Shown one piece after another: positions 24,495 to 32,121 of a DNA stretch of 38,292 bases. The notes under the pieces were generated by a model. That model ran no database searches and had not been told where the DNA came from. It worked only from the letters and a program-made list of their open reading frames with translations. The stretch's first letter is position 1, and each line of letters starts with the position of its first letter. The DNA comes from Edaphobacter sp. (lineage in GTDB: Bacteria > Acidobacteriota > Terriglobia > Terriglobales > Acidobacteriaceae): the NCBI GenBank assembly GCA_025462755.1, contig JAOAPF010000137.1, positions 1-38,292 of the forward strand. Reading direction: 5' to 3'. Both the position numbers and the translations under genes were made by a program.

Positions 24495-27400
24495 TCAATG
24501 AGATGGGAGCAAAACCCGAACAGCCGTTCCAGCCGGTCCAGACAGAAGCTCGAAATGGCCCTTCAGCTGCCGCGTCCTCTCGCGCATTCCCTGGATGCCG
24601 ACACCCTTTCGAAACGTTTGATCGTCCACGGAGGTAAAACCTGGAATCCCCTTACCCTCATCCCGAATCTCGACTCGGATGTTGCCGTCTTCCCGTAGGA
24701 TCAGGACGGTGGCCGTCTTGGTTTGGGCGTAACGGCGGACATTCGTCAAAGACTCCTGGACGATCCGGAAGATTGCCGTTTCGACATCTTGTGGCAGTCC
24801 AGCCAGGTCGTCATCTATTCTCAAGTTCACAGAAAGTCCGCCTCTTTCAGCAAGTCCTTCCACATATGTCCGGATCCCTGTGCGCAATCCCGCTTGATCC
24901 AGCACTGGTGGGTAGAGCTGGTGTGAGATCGTGCGGAGTTCTCTCGTAAGGTCCTCGACCAGCTCAGTCGAAATAGCAGCCCGTTTGACGACTTCGGGAG
25001 TGTACTCCACGATGGATTCTTTGAGGAGATGTAGGTTGAACTTCAAAGCTGCTGCGAGTTGGCCAGCGCTGTCGTGTAGTTCGAGCGCGAGCCGTCGCCG
25101 CTCCTCGTCTTGCGCCCGCAGCAGCCGCTGAGTTAATTCGCGCAAACTCTCCTCCGCCTGCATCAGCTCACCGGTTCGTTCCCTGACTCGGGCTTCCAAT
25201 TTGATTCGAGCCAATACCTGCTCAGTGATCTCAACGACGTGGACCATGATTCCCTCGATGTCTCCGGAAGGTTTTCGCATTGGATAACAGGTGAAATTGA
25301 AGTAAGCGGACTCGCGTCTTCCGTGGCGATCGAGTTGGAGCGGGAACTCGTTCACAGCATATCGCTTGCCCGTCCGGTGTACCTGGTCCAGTATCTCTAA
25401 GAGTCCTTGATCTATGATTTCCGGTAACGCGTCGCGGATCGATCTGCCGATAAGCTGCTGACTCTCGCGACCCGATATCCGAACGTACGCCGCATTCACG
25501 CATGTATATATGTGATCGGGACCGCTCAGTAAGGCCATCGCCGCTGGCGACTCTACGAACGAGTCACGCAGCCGGTTACGTTCCAGTTCCACCTCTCGCC
25601 GCAGCCTGCGCTCGACCTCTGCGCTCTCGGTGCGGATTCGTGCGATCTTTAAATGGGCGCTTACGCGCGCCATCAGCTCACGCGCTGTAACAGGCTTGAC
25701 GAGGTAATCGTCGGCCCCGGCCTGCAACCCCTCCACACGCGACTCCTCTCCGGCACGCGCAGAAAGAAGGATGATCGGTATTGATCGCGTCGCGGGATCG
25801 TTCCGGAGCGCCATCAGCACGCCGAATCCATCCAGGACTGGCATTATCACGTCGGTGAGAACCAGATCGGCGTTCAGTTCACGCGCTGCTCGCGCTGCGT
25901 CCACACCATTGGAAACCCCATGGACCCGATAGCGTTCGCCCAGCAGTCGCCGAAGGTAGTCCCGCATGTCGGAGTTATCGTCAGCCAGCACGATGAGTTC
26001 GCCGCCCTCCGGAGACTGCGAGAATCTTGACCCATCGGTGTCCTCACTCGCAGAAAGAACGGCGTTCGGCTCAACCAGAGGGTGTTGATCTTCTGCGAGC
26101 TCCGTCGGTAGCCATTTCAATGCTTCCTCGACATAGCTGTTGGCGGGGATTGTGCTCGATGCCAGGCTAGGCTGTACCCCAATTCGGTCCTGCGGAAGAT
26201 GGCTGCTTCCCTTTGGGATCGTCACTGTGAAAGTGCTACCCTCGCCCTCAACACTCTGAACGCTTACCGTTCCGTATTGCAGCTTAACCAGTTCCTGAAC
26301 CAGCGCGAGCCCAATCCCCGTCCCTTCATAAGTTCTGCCCCGCGCTCCCTTCACGCGATGAAATCGTTCAAACATGTAGGGCAGTTCGGCTTCCGGAATA
26401 CCCGTTCCTGTGTCGCTGACCTGAAGCTGGACGGAATCTCCGGCTGATCTGACCCTGACTGCCACGGTCCCTTCGAACGTAAATTTGAAGGCATTGGAGA
26501 TGAGGTTCAGAACGATCTTCTCCCACATGTCGCGATCAAGGTACAGCGCCTCGGCGATCGGTTCGCAATCCACCTCATACCGCAAGCCGGCGCGTTGCAT
26601 CGCAGAACGGAAAGAACTAGCTAGGTTTGTTGTGAAACTCGCAATGCCGGTGGGTGTGTACACGGCCTCCACCCGTCCCTCCTCGATGCGAGAAAAATCG
26701 AGGAGAGAGTTCACCAGCTTAAGAAGCCGCAGTTGATTGCGATGAACGGCCTTTAAGTCTTCGCCTCGCAGAGCGGGCTCCGGCAACCTAAGTGCATCCT
26801 CAGTGGGCCCTAGGATCAGGGTAAGGGGAGTGCGGAACTCATGGCTCACATTGCTGAAGAATGCGGTCTTCGCCCGGTCGATTTCGGCTAGCGCCTCAGC
26901 CCGTTTGCGCTCTTCCTCATGGGCGCGTGCACTGGCAATCACCGCAGCCACCTGATTGCTAATCAGATCGAAGAAAGTACGGTATGAGCTGTCTAACCGC
27001 AGGCGCGGGCTGATACCGGCTACCAGAACGCCGGCCGGTTGGCGCGCGACGTTCGATCGAATAGTTATGAGCGCCGCCGAGTGCGGAGGGTCCGACCACG
27101 GGCCGAGTGGAATCGCGTTCAGGCGAACGCCCAGGTCTTCGATTAAAAGCGTTTGCTCATTCTCGACTACTTTTCTAATTGGCCATATCCCGTCGGAATC
27201 CCGTCCACGCAAACTAATCACCGGAGCAACGCCGGGACTTTCCTTATCAATCCCACAGGAAGCTGCGAGGCGCGCACTGCCCCGATCGGAATCGATCAGA
27301 TACAAGAGTGCAAAGGGAATGTCTCGGGGATAGTTGCTAAGCGCTTCCGCCGCTATCATGCAAGCTTCCTCTGCCGTCTTCGCATCGGCAGAATGGGTTC

Positions 27401-27938
27401 CCAGGTCGCGGAGCGCGGCCACCCGCCTTTGACTCACAACATTTTCGGTAATCTCATGTACGGTTCCTAGCACACCCCCGTTACCGCCTGGAACCGTTTG
27501 ATCCGGGACAGGGCTGTAAGCGATGGTGAAGTGCGTCTCCTCCGTGAATCCGTAGCGATTCATTTCGAGGCAGATATCATCCATCCAAGTTGGATCACCG
27601 CCTCGATACGGCACCTCAATCAATGGTCCGATGATGTGCCAGATTTCCGACCAGCATTCGCTGGCAGGTTGCCCCATCGATTGAGGGTGCTTCTCTCCTA
27701 GGATGGGACGCGACGCATCGTTGTAGATTTGACAGAACTCCGGCCCCCACCAAAGAAACAATTGGAAGCGGTTGACGAGAAGTAGCTGAACCAGCATTTT
27801 CAGAGCGGGTGACCACGTCTCCGCGGGGCCTAAACGGGTCTTGGACCAGTCCATGGAGCGCATGAGAGCACCCATGTGCCCGCCTCCGGAAAAAACCGCG
27901 GGGGCCGCGGAGGTCGCGCTATCGCGGGGCAATGACAT
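24495..27938 (-). CDS. hybrid histidine kinase PAS-GAF-HisKA/HATPase-REC-PAS-HisKA_3/HATPase
   Basis: A soluble 1147-residue sensor with two transmitter modules. An N-terminal PAS-like domain (about 30-165; FQLFLWWGPEFCQIYNDA) and a GAF domain (about 175-340) lead to a HisKA with SHEFRTPL (H366), N-box LNLISNAFKF (about 476-485) and GTGIGLAL. A receiver follows (about 647-765) with acceptor D696 in LVLTDVIMP and K748. Then a PAS domain (about 790-905) and a second, NarL-type kinase with LELHDSAGQLAAAL (H955) and a HATPase ending in GVGIQGMRER. The first core would phosphorylate its own receiver; the second, of the HPK7 class, normally signals to LuxR-type regulators, none of which is adjacent. 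No membrane segment, so it senses a cytoplasmic cue. ATG 27938 has a GAGGAG site. Divergent from the XRE-S24 regulator across a shared palindrome. Confidence 0.93.
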   Translation of the reverse strand: MSLPRDSATSAAPAVFSGGGHMGALMRSMDWSKTRLGPAETWSPALKMLVQLLLVNRFQLFLWWGPEFCQIYNDASRPILGEKHPQSMGQPASECWSEIWHIIGPLIEVPYRGGDPTWMDDICLEMNRYGFTEETHFTIAYSPVPDQTVPGGNGGVLGTVHEITENVVSQRRVAALRDLGTHSADAKTAEEACMIAAEALSNYPRDIPFALLYLIDSDRGSARLAASCGIDKESPGVAPVISLRGRDSDGIWPIRKVVENEQTLLIEDLGVRLNAIPLGPWSDPPHSAALITIRSNVARQPAGVLVAGISPRLRLDSSYRTFFDLISNQVAAVIASARAHEEERKRAEALAEIDRAKTAFFSNVSHEFRTPLTLILGPTEDALRLPEPALRGEDLKAVHRNQLRLLKLVNSLLDFSRIEEGRVEAVYTPTGIASFTTNLASSFRSAMQRAGLRYEVDCEPIAEALYLDRDMWEKIVLNLISNAFKFTFEGTVAVRVRSAGDSVQLQVSDTGTGIPEAELPYMFERFHRVKGARGRTYEGTGIGLALVQELVKLQYGTVSVQSVEGEGSTFTVTIPKGSSHLPQDRIGVQPSLASSTIPANSYVEEALKWLPTELAEDQHPLVEPNAVLSASEDTDGSRFSQSPEGGELIVLADDNSDMRDYLRRLLGERYRVHGVSNGVDAARAARELNADLVLTDVIMPVLDGFGVLMALRNDPATRSIPIILLSARAGEESRVEGLQAGADDYLVKPVTARELMARVSAHLKIARIRTESAEVERRLRREVELERNRLRDSFVESPAAMALLSGPDHIYTCVNAAYVRISGRESQQLIGRSIRDALPEIIDQGLLEILDQVHRTGKRYAVNEFPLQLDRHGRRESAYFNFTCYPMRKPSGDIEGIMVHVVEITEQVLARIKLEARVRERTGELMQAEESLRELTQRLLRAQDEERRRLALELHDSAGQLAAALKFNLHLLKESIVEYTPEVVKRAAISTELVEDLTRELRTISHQLYPPVLDQAGLRTGIRTYVEGLAERGGLSVNLRIDDDLAGLPQDVETAIFRIVQESLTNVRRYAQTKTATVLILREDGNIRVEIRDEGKGIPGFTSVDDQTFRKGVGIQGMRERTRQLKGHFELLSGPAGTAVRVLLPSH

Positions 27939-27967
27939 CCCGGCTCCTCACGTCATTACCGCTAAAC

Positions 27968-27999
27968 TATAACAAAGAAGTTATAACGTTGATGTTATG
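27968..27999. promoter_or_regulatory. 32-bp symmetric operator-like palindrome between kinase and regulator genes
   Basis: The core is the perfect palindrome GTTATAAC (27980-27987). TATAAC (27968-27973) and GTTATG (27994-27999) stand at equal distance on each side, forming an outer inverted repeat with one mismatch. It lies 30 bases before the kinase ATG and about 145 before the regulator start, so the neighbouring XRE-S24 protein is the obvious candidate to bind it. Symmetry is seen; binding is inferred. Confidence 0.5.
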
Positions 28000-28143
28000 A
28001 AATATCACGATAAGGCTAAACTTGATCTGCGGTGCGCGATAAAACCCAAGGTTGATGGCGGTGCTACTATACCAACTGCCGCGCAGAGCTCGCTGAGGTC
28101 GGATGAGCTGGTTACGACACCACAGTGTTGAATCGGAACTCAC

Positions 28144-28902
28144 ATGAGCGATCAGGAAAGACAGAAGCCTTTGCCCGAATGGACAGAACGAATCACCGGC
28201 CTCCGGGACCGCCTGGGCATGAGCCAGGGAGAGTTTGCCAAGCGGTTGGAATGTTCCCCGATGACGATCTCTCGCTGGGAACGCGGTTTAGGGGTGCCTT
28301 CAACCCATCATTACGTCCAATTGGGAAAGCTCGCAGACAAGGCGGGCGCCTGGTTTTTTTGGGAACGAGCGGGTCTGCAGAAAGCGGACGTCGCGCGTAC
28401 TCTCAACCTCGCCAGGATGCCCTCGGGACGCCTTGCCGCTCCGGGGCTTGATCAAGCACGAGCAGGTTGTGGACAAGCCACCCGATTGATCTCCCTGCCA
28501 GTGCTGCGGGCTGTTGCTGGCACGCATGGAACCTACGGGAACAAAAAACTCAGTCTGGATCGAATCCCCGCTGACAGAGTGATGGGAGCTCCAGCGGATT
28601 GGTGCCCAAATCCCGAATACACAAGCTTGCTCAGGGTTCGCGGCCATTCGATGGAGCCAGTCATTCGGCAAGGTGACATCCTGGCCATCGATTCGTTTCA
28701 GAATGAGCCCGGGCTCCTGATAGGCAAGGTCGTAGTGGCAGCGCACGACCACAAGGGCCTTTGCGTGTCCCATTTACGTCGCTACCAGAGGCTCTATGTT
28801 CTGGAATCGGAAGACCGCTCGCACGAGCCGGTCATTCTTGCCAAAAACAGCGGATGGCGAATAGTGGCGAGGGTGCTGTGGTGGATCTCTCCCGCCCCCT
28901 GA
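28144..28902 (+). CDS. XRE-type helix-turn-helix regulator with S24 (LexA/CI-like) domain
   Basis: This 252-residue regulator has an XRE helix-turn-helix at about 16-62 (LGMSQGEFAKRLECSPMTIS RWERG) and a C-terminal S24 fold at about 155-250 with LLRVRGHSMEPVIRQGD, in which S169 is the position of the LexA nucleophile. The strand that should carry the general-base lysine (usual form V-K-R-L) reads CVSHLRRY, with serine at the lysine place, so autocleavage is doubtful; the domain may only dimerise or sense a partner. It probably controls itself and the divergent hybrid kinase through the palindrome at 27968-27999. ATG 28144 is preceded by GGAACTCAC, a weak ribosome site. A hairpin at 28929-28953 follows the gene. 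It could instead be a relic of prophage-type regulation. Confidence 0.85.
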   Translation: MSDQERQKPLPEWTERITGLRDRLGMSQGEFAKRLECSPMTISRWERGLGVPSTHHYVQLGKLADKAGAWFFWERAGLQKADVARTLNLARMPSGRLAAPGLDQARAGCGQATRLISLPVLRAVAGTHGTYGNKKLSLDRIPADRVMGAPADWCPNPEYTSLLRVRGHSMEPVIRQGDILAIDSFQNEPGLLIGKVVVAAHDHKGLCVSHLRRYQRLYVLESEDRSHEPVILAKNSGWRIVARVLWWISPAP

Positions 28903-28928
28903 CAGATCGTCGTAGTTGATGCTTTGCC

Positions 28929-28953
28929 TTGCCAGTCAATGGTTGACCAGCAA
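28929..28953 (+). terminator. hairpin after the XRE-S24 regulator
   Basis: TTGCCAGTCAA and TTGACCAGCAA pair (GTCAA/TTGAC core plus outer bases) around TGG, 27 bases past the stop. No T-run follows, so it is a weak terminator candidate or a site upstream of the CheB-CheR gene. Confidence 0.35.
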
Positions 28954-29028
28954 GAGCCACAACTCTAGTATTTTCTGTACGACTCCCTTCCGATATCCGA
29001 TCCTGTATCCGAGTGAAGCATCCCGGGT

Positions 29029-32000
29029 TTGCCTCTGAAAATCGTGAAACGAAATTCGTCGAAGAAACTGCCCGTCTCTTCTAAGAAGGCAGCTTTGAGT
29101 CCCCGGAAGCCCCTGCCTAAAAAGCTCTCGTTCCCAATCGTCGGCATCGGAGCTTCGGCGGGAGGTCTTGAGGCATTCTCCCAACTCCTGCCAGGGTTGC
29201 CCGCGGATACGGGTATGGCTTTCGTGATCGTCCAACACCTCGATGCATCTTCCGCAGGTTCGCTGCCCGGAAAGTTGCCCCGGTTTAGCAAGCTTCCGGT
29301 CTACGAAGTCACAGATGGAATGGAAGTACGCCACGATCGGATATACGTCATTCCTGCCCGCGCTTCAATGACACTCAGGGGAAAATTCCTGCAACTAAAA
29401 CCGAGGGCCACTGTCGGACAACAACCCTTACCCATCGATCTTTTTTTCCACTCTCTAGCGGAGGAACTCGGTAACCAGGCCATCGGCGTTGTCCTGTCGG
29501 GTACAGCGTCGGATGGAACCGATGGCTGCCGGGCAATCAACGCGGCAGGTGGTTTCACCTTTGCGCAGGATGAAACATCCGCCAAATTCACACGCATGCC
29601 TCCCAGCGCCGTCGCCTCTGGGGCCATTGATTTCGTTCTGAGCCCCGAGGGTATTGCACGGGAACTGGTCCGCATCGGAAAACATCCCTTCGTGTCAGAA
29701 GTCGCACATGACTTGCTCTCCCTCGGTGACGATGCCGACCTTGTAGAACTGCTCTCCTTGGTGCGCGCGGCTTCTGGAGTTGATTTTGAACACTACAAAC
29801 AAACAACCCTCAAACGTCGTATCAAGAGACGAATGGTCGTCCACCGTGTGGAAACTCTCAAGGAGTACCTGCGCTACATCAAAGCGGATCCTGCTGAATT
29901 AAACGAACTGTACCGGGACATCCTCATCAACGTCACGGGATTTTTCAGGGACAAAGAAGCTTTCGAGGCACTGGGGCAGGATATCTTCCCAAGTCTCTTG
30001 CAGGAGCGCAAAGTCAACGAAGTGCCCATTCGGATTTGGGTCCCGGGTTGCTCTACGGGCGAGGAGGTTTACTCCCTTGCAATTGTGCTTTTGGAGTGCT
30101 TGTGGGAGAAGACTCGCAAGAGCCCTATCGGGGCAATGATCAGCAAGGGTGTTCAGATCTTCGCGACCGACGTCAGCGAGATTGCGCTCGACGGCGCCCG
30201 CATCGGGCTCTATTCCGAATCAGCTGTTGCCGACGTCTCAAAGAAACGGCGTGCTAATTTCTTTCAGGCAGTCGATGGCGGTTACCAGATTAGCAAGCTC
30301 ATTCGCGAAATGTGTGTCTTCGCAAAGCAGAATGTGACGAAAGACCCACCGTTCTCCAACATTGATTTAATCAGTTGCCGTAATCTGCTTATCTACTTGG
30401 GACCAGCGTTGCAGAAACGCGTGATACCCACGCTGCATTATGCGTTGAAGCCTAACGGTTATCTCCTGCTTGGAGGATCGGAGAGCCTGGGAGCGTTTAG
30501 CGATCACTTCACCCTCATCAACAAAAAACAAAAGATTTACCAGAAGAAGAGCATCGCTGCTCGCCTGATTACTTACTTCGGCGGTCCCGATTACGCTATC
30601 CGCAAACCAGAAGCTAAGGCTGAAAGGATTGGCGAGGCGGCTCTGAGCGTAGAAAGGAACGTCGAACGGGTATTGCTCAATCGCTTCGTTCCCGCAAGCA
30701 TCGTTGTGAACGAGCAGATGGAGATCGTGCAGTTCCGTGGACGGACCGGCGCGTATCTCGAGCCCGCCTCCGCCAGTCCTACGTTCAGCCTTTCCAAGAT
30801 GGCGCGGGAAGGCCTGCTTATTGACCTCCGTGCCGCACTCAACAAGGCGCGCAAGAACAATGCAGTCGTGCGGAAAGAGGGGGTTTTCATTAGGTCAAAC
30901 TGGGACACAAAAGAAGTGAACCTCGATGTCATTCCGGTGCAAGGCCAAACTCTCCATGAACGGGTCTATGTGGTTGTCTTCCAGGACGCAGCGCCGGCGC
31001 CGCCCCCCGACTTTACGGGAGAACACAAGATCAAAAAAGCGCTCCACAAGCAGAACTTCCTTGCGCCTGAGAATGCGCGCTTGACTCAAGAGGTAGCCCA
31101 GCTGCGGGACCAGCTTCAACTGTTAATTGAAGATTACGAGACAACTACCGAAGAGTTTAAATCTGCGAACGAGGAAGTGCTTTCAGCCAACGAAGAGTTG
31201 CAGAGCACGAATGAAGAACTGGAGACCGCCAAGGAGGAACTACAGTCAAGCAACGAAGAACTTACGACCCTCAACGAAGAGCTCCAGAATCGCAACATTG
31301 AGCTCAGCGTGGCTAACAATGACCTGACAAACCTGCTCGGAAATGTGAATATTCCCGTTGTGATGGTCGGGAATGACTTACGGATTCGCCGCTTCACACC
31401 TCCTGCCCAGAAACTTCTCAACCTGATCCCGGCCGACATCGGCCGCCGAGTGGGGGAAATCCGTCCCAATCTGGATTTCGACAAGCTCGAGCAAATAGTT
31501 CGGGAGACGCTCGATACAGCTACTCTTCAGCAACGGGAAGTGCACGAGCAAGAGAGCGGCAGATCGTACCTGTTGCGCGTGCGTCCCTACAAGACATGGG
31601 ATAACAAAATCGACGGGGCGGTTATCAGCTTTCAGGACGTGGATTCATTGAAGCGGACTCTGGACCAGACTCGGCTGTATGCAGACGCGCTGATCGAGAA
31701 CGCCCGAGAACCTATGTTGATCCTCGATGGAGGATTGCGGGTAACAACGGCAAATGGTGCGTTCTACAAGGCGTTTCACGTCTCCCGCGAAGAAACCGAA
31801 GACCGGCTGATTTACGAACTCGGCAATGGTCAATGGAATGTTCCCCGCCTGCGCTCGCTTTTCGACAACATAAGCCAGAACAACTCCCGCATCGATGATT
31901 TCGAAGTCGAGCATGAGTTTCTTCGTCTGGGGCGGAGGATAATGATCTTGAACGCCCGAAGAGTCGAGCCTCAGTCAGGTCGCCAGCTGATCGTTCTGTC

Positions 32001-32049
32001 AATCGCCGACATGACGGAACAGAAGTCAAAGGGGCCTCGCGGTAGCTAG
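29029..32049 (+). CDS. CheB-CheR fusion with coiled coil and PAS domains, no kinase module
   Basis: This 1006-residue protein joins a CheB methylesterase (about 35-215; GASAGG S43, VQH H70, D162 in SGTASDGTDG) to a CheR methyltransferase (about 240-500; NVTGFFRD, VPGCSTGEEVYS, SCRNLLIYL). A long heptad coiled coil follows (about 685-770, repeats like SANEELQSTNEELETAKEEL), then two PAS-like domains (about 775-870 and 880-995). Many relatives end in a histidine kinase; this one does not. It lacks the CheB receiver. It may methylate and demethylate a receptor-like partner, or have been turned to sensing beside the hybrid kinase. No ATG exists before the CheB fold; TTG 29029 or GTG 29044 could start it and neither has a strong ribosome site, so the first residues are uncertain. 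No chemoreceptor gene is in the window. Confidence 0.92.
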   Translation: MPLKIVKRNSSKKLPVSSKKAALSPRKPLPKKLSFPIVGIGASAGGLEAFSQLLPGLPADTGMAFVIVQHLDASSAGSLPGKLPRFSKLPVYEVTDGMEVRHDRIYVIPARASMTLRGKFLQLKPRATVGQQPLPIDLFFHSLAEELGNQAIGVVLSGTASDGTDGCRAINAAGGFTFAQDETSAKFTRMPPSAVASGAIDFVLSPEGIARELVRIGKHPFVSEVAHDLLSLGDDADLVELLSLVRAASGVDFEHYKQTTLKRRIKRRMVVHRVETLKEYLRYIKADPAELNELYRDILINVTGFFRDKEAFEALGQDIFPSLLQERKVNEVPIRIWVPGCSTGEEVYSLAIVLLECLWEKTRKSPIGAMISKGVQIFATDVSEIALDGARIGLYSESAVADVSKKRRANFFQAVDGGYQISKLIREMCVFAKQNVTKDPPFSNIDLISCRNLLIYLGPALQKRVIPTLHYALKPNGYLLLGGSESLGAFSDHFTLINKKQKIYQKKSIAARLITYFGGPDYAIRKPEAKAERIGEAALSVERNVERVLLNRFVPASIVVNEQMEIVQFRGRTGAYLEPASASPTFSLSKMAREGLLIDLRAALNKARKNNAVVRKEGVFIRSNWDTKEVNLDVIPVQGQTLHERVYVVVFQDAAPAPPPDFTGEHKIKKALHKQNFLAPENARLTQEVAQLRDQLQLLIEDYETTTEEFKSANEEVLSANEELQSTNEELETAKEELQSSNEELTTLNEELQNRNIELSVANNDLTNLLGNVNIPVVMVGNDLRIRRFTPPAQKLLNLIPADIGRRVGEIRPNLDFDKLEQIVRETLDTATLQQREVHEQESGRSYLLRVRPYKTWDNKIDGAVISFQDVDSLKRTLDQTRLYADALIENAREPMLILDGGLRVTTANGAFYKAFHVSREETEDRLIYELGNGQWNVPRLRSLFDNISQNNSRIDDFEVEHEFLRLGRRIMILNARRVEPQSGRQLIVLSIADMTEQKSKGPRGS

Positions 32050-32121
32050 GCTGGCCGGACCTACGCATATCTTCGTTAAGGACTATCTGGCTCCCGAGGC
32101 TTGTCAGCTCACCTGTCGACG

